Assembly (NCBI GenBank): GCA_944472155.2
Contig: OX235275.1
Coordinates: 26,526,865-26,590,864, forward strand
Reading direction: 5' to 3'
Origin: Trichobilharzia szidati
Taxonomy: Eukaryota > Platyhelminthes > Trematoda > Strigeidida > Schistosomatidae
DNA length: 64,000 nucleotides
Positions 53,716-63,494 of the stretch are shown one piece after another. Positions within the stretch are counted from its first letter, which is position 1. Each line of letters opens with the position of its first letter. The notes beneath the pieces are model-generated. The model ran no database searches, was not told where the DNA came from, and was given only the letters and a program-made list of their open reading frames with translations. A program made the position numbers and the translations under genes.

Positions 53716-53975
53716 TACATTGGGAAAACAGAAAAAGTGGGAACATCATCGATTTTATGAACATGTATCAGAAATCCTAAGTCTCAGGGGAACAAATGTT
53801 TGCAATAATCTCATTTCCAGATATCTCACTGATACGAATCGTGAGGTGGACATCAAGAAGTCCTTTAATATTTTCAGTAGACAACGTAATTCAACTTCTC
53901 TTAAGTGTGCCTTAGCAATCACCATCAAACCCTTGAATCCCGGTTTACGTATCATCCATCTGATGAGAAGCTGAC
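53716..53975 (+). mobile_element. Penelope-like endonuclease fragment
   Basis: The frame 53651-53974 holds TLGKQKKWEHHRFYEHVSEI, SLRGTNVCNNLISRYLTDTN REVDIKKSFNIFSRQRN and LKCALAITIKPLNPGL: the R..EH part and the C-terminal ALAI.. end of a PLE nuclease. The CG..Y first signature is missing. Confidence 0.75.
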
Positions 53976-54834
53976 GAAATATATGATAATACACAAGCCA
54001 CTGTGTTCACTCTATTCAAATCCATATAACAGGAATAAATGTATGAAATTACAGTGAATCGCTAACACTCTACTACAATTGTCAAATATCCAGATCACAG
54101 AGAATCTGGACCTACCGCTAGTTTAAGAAGACTAAGTTTAATATTCAGAACTGTATACATTGAAACCAACGCAGGACAACACGAAACGGTTGGGCAACAC
54201 GATTATTTATCCTTCAAGCGATAAAGAAAAACAGTTTTACAATGGTTAATCAGTGCCAAAGTCTGTAAATAAACGTTAATCTAATAGACAACAATACTTT
54301 TGGTGGTATTTCTCCAATCTTCCAGCAACCACCACACGATTAAGCAATGACAGCCTTCTTGTCTCTCGCCAATAATAATAATAATCTACTTTATTCCAAA
54401 AACAGTAATTATAAAACAGAATGGAATTCCCAGCATTTGTTACAATATTGCATCTGATTTACTTAAAATATAAATAGAATTAAAATAAAATTAACCAGAG
54501 GAATTTTTCCACATTCACGGTATAAAGTCAAAAATATTCGAGGTACGAATTGAGAATATTAAATAAATAATAATAATAATAACAGTGGGTTTGTTTCAAA
54601 ACAGTACTGTCGATACAGTTTGGAAATTTTAGCATGTTAGACATTATTGAATCTAATGTTCTGTTGATATAGCATGGTGAGGGGAAAGACAAAAAATAAC
54701 AGTTATAACACAGCTTAAATGATGTTCACACTTATGAAAAAATAAACAAATAAAAACAAAAAAATTGAGAGGATTATAAATATAAGAAGAACAATAATAA
54801 TAAAGCTTGATGTTATAAGGGTGGAGAAAATTGT
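53976..54834. other. no gene; (AAT)n and AT-rich tracts
   Basis: Contains AATAATAATAATAAT near 54370-54384 and AATAATAATAATAATAAC near 54565-54583, resembling 3' tails of non-LTR elements. No coding region supported. Confidence 0.5.
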
Positions 54835-55827
54835 TTATTTACTAGTGCAAAGAAGGTTAGTTAATTCATGTTTGACACTGTTTTCATTATATAAAGTATG
54901 TGCCAAATATGGTATATTGGAATTTTTATACTTAGACGTACGTGCATAAAGTTTTCTGAAAAGACTTCTTGTTTTACCTGAGGAGACACAAGGTTGAAGC
55001 TGTGGGTAAAGTGGATGCTCACAGTCTGATAAGATTCCTTTAGCAAATTTGTTGCATGAAATCAAGTGCCTATCGATGATGATTTCAACGATATGGCCCA
55101 GTGGGACACCACTCGCTCTACTGACAGTCTTCAGAGTTCTACGAAGTATGACATAGTCTTTTTTAAGCAATCCAGGAAAGAATAAGGGTGAACAGTAACG
55201 AAGAATAGGTAAGATGCACGAGTTGACAAACTGTAAGATGAGGAGGGGTTGGGTTATGTCTGAGTGCCTTAACTTTTTAATTTGAAAAGTCAGACGAAAT
55301 ATTCTTTTATAAATCGCTAAGACATGGGAAGACCAGGATAGGTCAGAAGAAAGAATTAATCCAAGATACTTAACTTCAGACTTGGTTTCTATATCACTAT
55401 CATCAATTTTGCAACGGTCATAGGAACCAACAGCTTCATTTAACTTTCTTTTACATCGGAAACTGAAATTAACAGTCTGACATTTGGAAGGATTTAGTTT
55501 AAAGTCATTAGATGAAGACCATTTGCTAACTCCTGATAGAAAGTTGTTCATCTTAGTACAGTGTAGTTGCAAGTTAACAGACATTGAAATAGTTAGATCA
55601 TCGGCATACTTAACAAAGTTCATTTCATCAGAGTGAGGTAAGTCATGCAAGAAGAAAGTAAACAGAAAAGGAGAAAGGACAGTGCCTTGAGGGACACCAG
55701 CCTCAGTAAGCAATGATGTGGACGACTTTCCCTGACACGCAGTGTACTGCTTTCTTCCGGAGAAATAAGAATGCAGCCATTTGACAACCCAACAGTCAGT
55801 TTGAGTTTCAGCAAGCTTGTTTAACAA
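54835..55827 (-). pseudogene. CR1/Jockey-type reverse transcriptase, C-terminal 330 residues
   Basis: Open for 330 codons: WVVKWLHSYFSGRKQY (about 14-29), EAGVPQGTVLSPFLFTFFLH (43-62, the QG.VLSP motif), MNFVKYADDLTISM with the catalytic YADD at about 75-78, FKLNPSKCQTVNFS (about 111-124), EVKYLGLILSSDLSWSSHV (about 152-170, the LG motif) and a C-terminal region with FVNSCILPILRYCSPLFFP. That combination is typical of CR1/Jockey-like elements. The N-terminal RT motifs lie in another frame at 55889-56146, so the copy is disrupted by a frameshift, although this part has no internal stop. It could be recent. Confidence 0.85.
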
Positions 55828-56205
55828 AATATCCCTAGGTACTAAGTCGAAAGCAGATGTATAGTCTAGGATGGTGCAGAGAACAAATTTAGCCCCCTTT
55901 GTCTAAACTGGAGACGATGTTATGATGCAAGACTGCAGCTGGATCTAAAGTACTTCTACTGTGTTTATAGGAGAATTGTTTAGAATCGTTAAGGGCTTTA
56001 AGTGAAGGATGAAGATTAAGTAAAAGCAACTTTTCCGTAGTTTTTTGAAAAGGAGAGGTAATATCAATATGTCTAAATTTAAAACATGTTCCAGTAGATG
56101 ACTTAAGTATAGGTAAAATTTTAATGTCTTTCCAAACGGCTGGCACGACATTTATGGAAAAGGCATCATTAAATATATCTATGAGAGGATAGAGAGATCA
56201 GTTCG
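54835..56205 (-). mobile_element. CR1/Jockey-group non-LTR retrotransposon, RT portion
   Basis: Two overlapping minus-strand frames: 55889-56146 (MPAVWKDIKILPILKSS, FRHIDITSPFQKTTEKLLL, SKQFSYKHSRSTLDPAAVLH) and the 330-codon frame 54835-55827. One frameshift separates them near 55860. The 5' part, including the apurinic endonuclease, is missing. It is unrelated in detail to the RTE fragments. Confidence 0.88.
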
Positions 56206-56699
56206 AATATACAACTTATTCAATGTTCACCAGTATTGACAACAACGGTCAACTTTTACCTTTCTGTTCAAGTACCCTTGGTCAATAGGAAATCAGATTA
56301 GATGGGAAGAGATAAAGTGAGAAAAAGGAGACAGGCGAAGAAGAAGTCAACAATATCTTCGCGTGTCTGTATGAAAGAAAGCATGGATCAATGAATAAAT
56401 AGTTCGTAAAATACTTTCCCATAGATCTCAAAAAAGTGATAGGACTTCAAAAGCGTAAAATGTCCACAGTGTATCATTACAGAAAATTACTCTCTCTAAA
56501 TCTTCGCTTGTATGATAAGAGGAGTAAGAGATGATGTTCATCCTTGTCAGTGAGAAGATGTACTGGTTATCGAAAGAGAAACAAAGTGAGAGACAGAAAG
56601 AGAGAGAGATTGTGTTAAGACAAACTGTACAGTGATGATATTAGTCACGCTGGGAAATCGTAGAGTTAGGCGGATGGCCTAATTCGAGTCACTTATAAA
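56206..56699. other. no gene seen
   Basis: Purine-rich AGAGAG stretch near 56588-56610; otherwise nothing recognised. Confidence 0.4.
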
Positions 56700-57290
56700 G
56701 TGGAGTCGAGTGATTCCAGTCATCCCCATTTCACTCACTTCTCTGATAATACTTTCAACTGGCTCTATAACTGCTTGCAAACATGCTTCTCCTCACAGAT
56801 GCTTCCGTCCATATCAATCTTGGACATCTAAATTTTCGCTTATGATTGAACTTGACATCCTGGCGTGTAAGTCAGCTGAATATCTCCTCAGCTTATGGCC
56901 AATCCATCCATCTCCGATTCATTTCACATCAGTGATGGCTGGTTCCCTGCTTGACAGAGTTTCTTGCTCCTTCTCCTTTTTAGTCAGCAAGCTGATTGTT
57001 TGTATCGCGCAATTTGGGCGGCTGTTGATGAAAGTCTGCGGCGGTCTGTTGGAAATAACTACTGGTGATGTACTCGTCAAATTTCTCAACTTAATAGAAG
57101 CAATGACTAATTTCATATTAGTATTGAAATTTCGAATTTTATTTTTTACGTCTAGTGCTACAGATCTCCATACTGGTTTCAGAGAAATGAACACGCTTAC
57201 ATTAGCAGTTTGTAAATTTATTTGTAATTTAAGCAGTTTGAAGAGGTGGGATTTCATCGCCGAAATCGTTAAGATCACAATATTTGTGTG
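56700..57290 (-). mobile_element. RTE-like fragment
   Basis: Minus strand 56919-57278 gives LKLQINLQTANVSVFISLKP VWRSVALDVKNKIRNFNTNM, KLVIASIKLRNL and PQTFINSRPNCAIQT, a degraded form of the KPVWRSSAL..KIRIFNTNVKS..INS region of the RTE elements. Confidence 0.6.
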
Positions 57291-58109
57291 ATATGCTTGA
57301 TAATATAAGTGGTTATCAAGAAAGCTAACTCCCCCAGAGTCGTCTTTAAAGAATATCTACATGATGGGATTGTTTGGTACAAAAGGCGTTAGGTGTCGAC
57401 ATTTTTGTATAGCAGGGACGTTGATAATTCGTCAATACACCGTGGAATTCTGTAAGCAGAAAAAGTTTGTCCAGTCTGTTATTCTACTATAGTCTTAACC
57501 TCAACATTAGTCGTTCCTTGTAAACGTTTTATTTTTAGTGATTTATTTGGTTTTACTTTAATAATTAATTCACTATTATCACTCTCTCATATTCCTTTAT
57601 TACATTTTCTAACCCTCTTCACACTTGTTAAATGAACACTCAATTACCTTTCTTCTCATTTAGTAACAATTTTAAGCTTGTCGAATTTCTAACCCTTTCT
57701 TCCTTTGTGTCGTTGAGTACCACGTAATTTGTAAATTTTATTTTTATTTCTAAAGCCACTTCTGAGTAATTATATCAATTATATCACAATGGGCTATTAC
57801 ACACTTCTGATGAATATAAATACGACTGTACAGCCTCTGAAGATGATTTTGTCGGTAAAGAAAATTATTTTCCGCTGAATTGTCTTTCATTTTCTCCATA
57901 GAGCTATATACTACTGACTGACTGAGATGAGTAGTATAAAGCGTGGAAGCATTTCCTTGTTGTGTAGAATCTCCAATTAGGTGAATAACTACCGATGACG
58001 TATCAATTGAAATGACATCGTCCCATCCCAATCACGCTGTTATAACCCACGATGGAGTTCCCTACCTTCTTCAAAAAAGTAATCATATCAGTAATTTCAG
58101 CTGTAAGAT
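57291..58109. other. no gene; PLE terminal-type motif at 57825-57900
   Basis: GTACAGCCTCTGAAGATGAT then TTTGTCGGTAAAGAAAATTA and CCGCTGAATTGTC repeats the motif seen at 9186, 31195 and 59140, so the preceding pyrimidine-rich DNA is probably a PLE 3' region. No protein remains. Confidence 0.4.
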
Positions 58110-58250
58110 TTTTGTTACGAACCAGATCATTGAAAATCAGGGAGTGGTAGTGGACAACCGTTTCGTCCTGTAATGGATCTCCTCAACATTACAGCCGCGT
58201 TATCCTAATATGGATTGAACCAGTTATTCTTCTGTCGCGAGACCAATTTA
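58110..58250 (-). repeat. tRNA-Thr-like hammerhead SINE, decayed copy
   Basis: Minus strand: CTGTAATGTTGAGGAGATCC, ATTACAGGACGAAACGGTTG TCCACTACC and GATTTTCAATGATCTGGTTC. GAAAC and a GTC-type triplet kept. Confidence 0.5.
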
Positions 58251-58254
58251 GTTG

Positions 58255-59205
58255 ATTATTTATCCACTTAGTCTTGGCAAAAACTGGTGTTCAGTGCTCC
58301 CTGATGACTTTGTCGATTGTGTCGAAGATGTGAAAGTGGCCGACAACTGCATGATATCACTCAAGGTCGAATCTCTCTTCACAAATGTCCCGATTACGGA
58401 GACGATTTTTTCCTTATGCAAGCATTTCTTAACCAACCCTTCATTTAGTCTTTCTACCTATTGCATAATTTATTTCATACTACGCGACTCTTGTTAATGC
58501 TTACCGATCTCCACCCCCTAGTTCGCTTTCTAAATGTATCACCGAACACTTACCAGCATGGCTTTAAAAAGGAGAAAATCGATGCCCCCGCAGTTCCATC
58601 TTAGAACATCTGATAGAATCCGGAAAACAAGCTCTACTCCGAACAAACCTCAAAGTCGTCTGCAAAATACAAAGCAGTCTTCCTAAAAGTATACGAATCA
58701 AACTTCTTCAAACTGCAGAAGCAATGGCGATTCACTTCCTAAGCCCTGAACTCTGCATACGGAAGAAGTTCGTTCAATCACTATACTTGCAATTGACGTA
58801 ATCTATCCTAATTTCCGACAGGTAAATTCTATTTCTCTCTGTCTCTTCATTATTACTACTTTGCCCTTTCAATTGTAATACTTTACATTTTTAACTCAAG
58901 TGTTCTCTACCCCCACCCGATTTAATTTCTACTCTTCATTACCACTGTTACTGACTTGACCAACGCTCGGTTTCTAGTCATTTATGTTAGGTCATCCAAC
59001 TTATTTGCTCAATCTTACTTTAGATGCTGTCTAATTAACCTTATTTCTATATTACATCATTCTTGTATTAACTAATCAATTATTTAAACTTGACAAACTT
59101 CATGTACATATACACAAATAATCGTATATAAATGCGATTGTACAGCTATGTGAATGAATTCGCTAAAAAGAGTCTCTTCGCCGAACGTCTTCTCTTTTCC
59201 ATGTG
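58255..59205 (+). mobile_element. Penelope-like element, RT scrap, endonuclease part and 3' region
   Basis: 58252-58497 gives VADNCMISLKVESLFTNVPI TETI, the SFDV.SLFTNVP motif of PLE RT. 58530-58800 in broken frames gives a CITEHLPAWL-like stretch, CPRSSILEHLIESGK, LKVVCKIQSSLPKSIRIKLL and TAEAMAIHFLSPELCIRKKF. A large deletion joins the RT motif to the endonuclease C-terminal half. The tail to 59205 is the family's 3' region, ending with GTACAGCTATGTGAATGAAT. Confidence 0.8.
58522..59012 (+). repeat. long inverted repeat, left arm
   Basis: Reverse complement of 59365-59854 with few differences over about 490 bp. It covers the PLE endonuclease remnant and part of its 3' region. Arms are separated by about 350 bp. 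Confidence 0.85.
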
Positions 59206-59364
59206 ACTCAATGGGGATTTTCAAATCTCTACAAACCAATACTTGAAAAAAGATAATTGACTAAAATGTTTCAATTTAGGTCAGGATAGCAACGCAGGTA
59301 ATTGCGGGTGGAGACTAAGAAGAGGTGGAGTAGAGAATAGTGCCATTTAAATTAGGACCAAACG

Positions 59365-59854
59365 TGAGCAGATAAATTGGATGACCTAACATAAATGACT
59401 AGAAACCGAGCGTTGGTCAAGTCAGTAACAGTGGTAATGAAGAGTAGAAATTAAATCGGGTGGGGGTAGAGAACACTTGAGTTAAAAATGTAAAGTATTA
59501 CAATTGAAAGGGCAAAGTAGTAATAATGAAGAGACAGAGAGAAATAGAATTTACCTGTCGGAAATTAGGATAGATTACGTCAATTGCAAGTATAGTGATT
59601 GAACGAACTTCTTCCGTATGCAGAGTTCAGGGCTTAGGAAGTGAATCGCCATTGCTTCTGCAGTTTGAAGAAGTTTGATTCGTATACTTTTAGGAAGACT
59701 GCTTTGTATTTTGCAGACGACTTTGAGGTTTGTTCGGAGTAGAGCTTGTTTTCCGGATTCTATCAGATGTTCTAAGATGGAACTGCGGGGGCATCGATTT
59801 TCTCCTTTTTAAAGCCATGCTGGTAAGTGTTCGGTGATACGTTTGGAAAGCGAG
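59365..59854 (-). mobile_element. PLE endonuclease remnant, inverted duplicate (right arm)
   Basis: Minus-strand copy of 58522-59012, with TAATCTATCCTAATTTCCGA, CAATTGACG and the same deletions within the endonuclease. The outer end reads CGCTCGCTTTCCAAACGTAT CACCG, slightly closer to a functional sequence than the left arm. Confidence 0.85.
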
Positions 59855-59884
59855 CGCTGGGTACGGTCGATTTGATTGATTGGT

Positions 59885-59972
59885 TACAGGATTTCATCAT
59901 GAGCTGACATCGCTTATGGGACCATTGGAAAACCTGCATGGAGTACTGGACAACTGTTTCATCCTAGTTAGT
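59885..59972 (-). repeat. tRNA-Thr-like hammerhead SINE, 3' part
   Basis: Minus strand AACTAGGATGAAACAGTTGT, CCAGTACTCCATGCAGGTTT, TCCAATGGTCCC. GAAAC-AGTT-GTC and the CAGTAC stem I strand remain; the rest is absent. Confidence 0.55.
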
Positions 59973-59974
59973 CA

Positions 59975-60204
59975 ATTTTAGTCAATCTTGTTACGTCATC
60001 TAACCTACTAACTCAATCTTACTTTAGTTGCTGTCTAACTAACCTTGTTTCTATATTAGATCATTCGTGTATTACTTAATTAATTATCTAAACTTGACAA
60101 ACCTCATGTACACACACACAAATAATCGTATATAAATGCGAGTGTACAGCTATGTGAATGAATTCGACTCCGAGAAGCAACTCTTCGCTGAACATTTCGT
60201 ACTT
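59975..60204 (+). mobile_element. PLE 3' region, second direct copy
   Basis: TACGTCATCTAACCTACTAA CTCAATC through TATATAAATGCGAGTGTACA and CTCTTCGCTGAACA parallels 58985-59200 in the same orientation. With the inverted arm between, the locus has plus, minus, plus pieces of one PLE. Confidence 0.75.
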
Positions 60205-60860
60205 ACAATCCAGAATCCTCGCCAAACCGACAATTTGAATCATAATACTAGACTGAAACCCTATTTGAAAATATTTTTGAGTAAAGAGAGTATTCAAGGC
60301 CAATGTATAATTATAACAACTTGTAGGACAGAATAAATAAAATGTCAACTGATACATGAAAAGTGAAATGCTAAGCCAAGTGATGTTATTAGTTTTTTAT
60401 TCCTTTACGTTCCCAGTGGAACATAGGGTTTCAAGCTAGAGGATTGACGTTTCTGTAGCAGTGTTGTTTATTTTTACAGGATGGGGTTGCTAGCCTCATG
60501 CCCAAACTTTCCCTTTTTACCAGATTTATTACTGGCTTAGCGAGGTAAATGAGTCAGTCGATCGACCTACATGGTCGGCGAAAACTCCACCGCTGTGCCA
60601 CCTGCGCACAAGTGATGTTATGCAGACCATGAAAAAAGTATTTACAATTTATAAAATGTCGAAAAAGGAAACTTCTCAAGTGTCAACTCCTTGTGTCTGT
60701 GTTAAACGGAAAAAACAACAAAACGAACTAGAAAATTACACAACAAAACGGAATCTCAAACAAATGCTGTATTTTTATCGGTTGGTAAATTGAGCATTAA
60801 TCAACATTAAAAAATCAACAGACATTGCATGATTAATTCACTTAGAGTGAGACAAAAAAA
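60205..60860 (+). repeat. unnamed repeat interrupted by a SINE, paralogue of 52255-52710
   Basis: Outside 60390-60621 it is colinear with 52255-52710 (GACTGAAACCCTATTTGAAA, GCTAAGCCAAGTGATGTTAT, AAGTGTCAACTCC, AAATCAACAGACATTGCATG). The comparison locus shows the pre-insertion state of the SINE site. Confidence 0.65.
60390..60608 (-). repeat. tRNA-Gly-like SINE, complete insertion with target-site duplication
   Basis: Bounded by the exact 13-bp repeats CAAGTGATGTTAT at 60377-60389 and 60609-60621. Minus strand: head GGTGGCACAGCGGTGGAG (A box), CGCCGACCATGTAGGTCGAT, body AAAGGGAAAGTTTGGGCATG AGGCTAGCAACCCC, tail ACCCTATGTTCCACTGGGAA CGTAAAGGAATAAAAAAC. The B box is eroded. This fixes the element's ends and length (219 bp). 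Confidence 0.85.
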
Positions 60861-60959
60861 CTGCTAAAACTTGTAGTCAAACTAAATTGTCGGATAACAA
60901 ATTTATTTTCGGCTGTTTCATTTAGAAAAAATCAATATATATATATATATTGGTTACTT

Positions 60960-62060
60960 TACTTATATGCACCAAAGACGTACAGTTCCAGTTCAACAAC
61001 ACTCTGTACCGCCAAATTGACGGAGTCACCATGGGAAGCCCCCTGGGTCCGATTCTGGCAGATATTTTTATGGGTAGTCTAGAATAAACAAGGTTGAAAT
61101 CCGCAATCAGTCAGACCAACTTCTATACTAGGTATGTCGATGACACTTTCGTTATTTTTAATTCTTTTAATCATGCATCTCAAGTATTAAAAGGCTTGAA
61201 CAGTGCCCATCCTAATATTAAGTTTACAATGGAGTATGAAAAAGAGGAGAAGTTCCATTTTCTTGACCTGGGTATCCAACGAGATATAGACGGCGAAATC
61301 ATAAGCTATATACACAGAAAAGAGACCTGGAGGGTGGTTTATCTTAACTTCAAAAGCTTCTACCCTATAAGTTACAAAAAGGGATTGGTAAGAATATTAT
61401 TTGATCGTGTAAGGAAGCTGTGTTCAAAAGAAAAGATTGAGGAAGAGCTATCCATTGTGGAGAAATGCCTACGCGACAACGTTTACCCACAAAAGTTCAT
61501 CGACAAGTATGGGAGACGTCATGTTGAAAAAGTGAAAAGCAGCACAGTAGAGAAAAAGCCTATCTTTCTGCATTGCTTGCATTCAAAGGTGATGATACTG
61601 CTAGTAGAATAAGATGCAGACTGAACGCTGCCCTGAAAAGAACATATCCAGCCGCCAAGCTTATATGTGTTTATCAAACAACTAGTTGTTTGAGACAATC
61701 AAAAGTGGACAAATACCCACCTGATGTTACCTACAACTGTGTCTACCAATTTACATGTTGTACGTGCCAAAGCATATACATTAGAAGAACAGAGAGAAAG
61801 GGTTACTTTCCGCATTTCTGAACACATACCAAAGAACCTGAGACTGGAAGGTCCGCAAGCATTAAACAGTGCGATTGCGCGTCATCTTTTGGATACTGGT
61901 CATATTGTAGACAACCTGAAGTCGTTCAAAGTAATCAACAAGCAAAAGAAACCTAGCTTGCTACGCTTTGCTGAAGCAATTGCTATCAAACGACTTAAAC
62001 CAAATCTATGTACACTGAAAGACACAGTGGTGAATCTTGCACTGCCCTCGTGATAACAAA
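60960..62060 (+). mobile_element. Penelope-like element, RT catalytic half plus endonuclease (lightly broken)
   Basis: 60970-61090: FQFNNTLYRQIDGVTMGSPL GPILADIFMGSLE then a stop. The frame 61094-61612 gives TNFYTRYVDDTFVIFNSF (catalytic YVDD), EEKFHFLDLGIQRD, then LCSKEKIEEELSIVEKCLRD NVYPQKFIDKYG. 61573-61821: GDDTASRIRCRLNAALKRTY, NCVYQFTCCTCQSIYIRRTE R; 61724-62053: RVTFRISEHIPKNLRLEGPQ ALNSAIARHLLDTGH, LLRFAEAIAIKRLKPNLCTL. One stop and about two frameshifts separate otherwise good motifs. The YIGRT motif reads YIRRT. Confidence 0.88.
61094..61612 (+). pseudogene. PLE RT palm/thumb fragment
   Basis: 172 codons from an internal ATG, just after the in-frame stop that separates it from the MGSP motif. 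Holds YVDD, FLDLGIQRD (the FLD box) and the helical linker SKEKIEEELSIVEKCLRDNV, after which the frame drifts into non-homologous sequence (KKPIFLHCLHSK) because of a frameshift near 61570. Compared with the intact PLE at 39.3 kb this is a different, older lineage. Confidence 0.8.
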
Positions 62061-62574
62061 ATATAAAATTTGTATGGGTCACCCTTTTTCTTGTTTAGAA
62101 AACCCTACTCTCTCATCTAAACATGACTCACCCTACCTCGTTCTTTTCATTTTCCTTTGGCTATTAGATAAAACATTTTCTTTCGTTATGTAATCTACTT
62201 TTTGTTATGCTCTTTCTAGCTAAACCTTGTTTCTATACACACATATATATACGCAACTCTGTTTTTTGTTTCCAAGTCTAATTGTCTAATTATTCTATAA
62301 ATAGTCAGTGTTTGTAACTTTTAATTAGTCAAATCATTCCGGACTAATGTCATTTTTACTTCCTACCAATTACTCCTTGTGATCGTGGAAAAGTATGTTC
62401 AAATCTTGAATGTAATGTAATTCATATTTTTAATCGTTCAGGTTGTAACTAGTTGGGAAGAATCCCCGAAATAATAAAAGATGAGATCATATTATCCTGG
62501 TACAATTGTTGTTCTTGCTTTGTTCATGTTTATTAATGGGAAGAATTGCATGAAGATTTTATTGGTTATAGGTT
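62061..62574. other. PLE 3' flank, no gene seen
   Basis: AT-rich, possibly the 3' region of the preceding PLE. No distinct motif. Confidence 0.4.
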
Positions 62575-62788
62575 TACAACATCATGAACTAATATCGGTT
62601 AGAGAACTATCAGAAAACCAGCTGGGAGTACTGAACAGCTGTTTTGTCCTACTTTGGGACTCTTCATCAGAATGCACCCACCGCCAGGGACCGAATCCAG
62701 GACCTTCTGGCTACAAGGTGAGCGAGTAGGCCATTAAGCCACTGGGACGCGATCCAATGGTCAGCCCATGAATTCTAACTCCTGCCAG
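62575..62788 (-). repeat. tRNA-Thr-like hammerhead SINE, near full length
   Basis: Minus strand: GGCAGGAGTTAGAATTCATG, CCCAGTGGCTTAATGGCCTA, CTTGTAGCCAGAAGGTCCTG GATTCGGTCCC, GGGTGCATTCTGATGAAGAG TCCCAAAGTAGGACAAAACA GCTGTTCAGTACTCCC and TCTCTAACCGATATTAG. The string CTGATGA occurs, but GAAA reads AAAA and the triplet is GTT. Confidence 0.8.
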
Positions 62789-62821
62789 TATATATATATG
62801 TATATATATATATATATATAT
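62789..62821. repeat. (TA)n microsatellite
   Basis: TATATATATATGTATATATA and further TA repeats, next to the SINE's 5' end. Confidence 0.95.
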
Positions 62822-63007
62822 TCACAATAAAATGGTTAGAGCGAACAATTGTGGTTTCAGTAAATTCTTCTTATTCGGGCTGTACAATTATCAATCCGTT
62901 AATTTAAGCATACAATAGCCAGTCAGTAAAAGGCAAATTAGAATCATATCAGTAAGTGTATTGTGGAACAAGCATAAGATGTGATGGAATAATAGTCAGT
63001 TAGATTT

Positions 63008-63151
63008 GAATATTTTTGATTGCACACTAGTCAGTAACTAGCGTAATGCGTCTAGTCCTATCTTCGGTGCTAACTGAATTCTATCAGTCATGTTTGCAAT
63101 GTGGCCACCATGCTAGGTGGCTCGCCATAACGGTGCACTGTGAATTGTTGG
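63008..63151 (+). repeat. palindrome left arm
   Basis: 144 nt, reverse complement of 63237-63380 with about eight mismatches and no indel. Long frames on both strands here (63046-63300, 63084-63278) are mirror images caused by the palindrome. Confidence 0.9.
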
Positions 63152-63166
63152 TATTAGATGGTTGGA

Positions 63167-63237
63167 GGCAATCGGCAGGAAGCCTTGGACCTACGTTTCG
63201 TGCTAGTTGGCACTCATCAGCAGGGTGTATCTGCAAC
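63167..63237 (-). ncRNA. hammerhead ribozyme, intact core (minus strand)
   Basis: Minus strand: CTGATGA (63214-63220), stem II GTGC-CAACTA-GCAC, GAAA (63196-63199), stem III of A-T and C-G pairs with loop GTAG, triplet GTC (63188-63190), then CAAGGC. Stem I: 5' CACCCTG against CAAGGC has one C-A mismatch. The remaining upstream GCAGATAC and downstream TTCCTGC can form the distal stem I with internal loop, as in natural schistosome hammerheads. Expected cleavage lies between 63188 and 63187. Confidence 0.85.
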
Positions 63238-63380
63238 CAACAATTCACAGTGCACCGTAATGGCGAGCCACCTAGCATGGTGGCCTTATTGCAAACATGA
63301 CTGATAGAATTCAGTCTGCACCGAAGATAGGACTAGACGCATTACACTAGTTACTGACTAGTGTGCGATCAAAAATATCC
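63237..63380 (-). repeat. palindrome right arm
   Basis: Partner of 63008-63151. The hairpin loop between the arms is exactly the reverse-oriented ribozyme module. Confidence 0.9.
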
Positions 63381-63410
63381 AATACAGTCCTACAGGAGGT
63401 CAGTCGCGAG

Positions 63411-63475
63411 CCTGAATAGCTCAGTGGTAACGTCTCTGTCTGCAGCACTGGGTGACGCGGGTTCGAATCTCAGAA
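63411..63475 (+). promoter_or_regulatory. tRNA-like internal pol III promoter (A and B boxes)
   Basis: A box TAGCTCAGTGG (63418-63428) and B box GGTTCGAATCT (63460-63470), 31 bp apart, with a Cys-tRNA-like CTGCAGC between. Acceptor and T-stem arms do not pair well, so it is not a functional tRNA gene but could drive transcription through the downstream ribozyme. Confidence 0.65.
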
Positions 63476-63494
63476 GGGATATCAGTTCCTTCAA

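Noticed and set aside
54361..54600. (AAT)n tracts as a CRISPR-like or tandem-repeat array
   Set aside because: Simple microsatellites typical of RTE tails; no spacer structure. No CRISPR array exists in the window.
63046..63300. Matching frames on both strands at 63.0-63.3 kb as genes
   Set aside because: They mirror each other because of the palindrome and ribozyme loop; no protein features.
63411..63485. Functional tRNA gene (Cys-like)
   Set aside because: A and B boxes are good, but acceptor and T-stem halves do not pair. The element context explains it as a tRNA-derived promoter.
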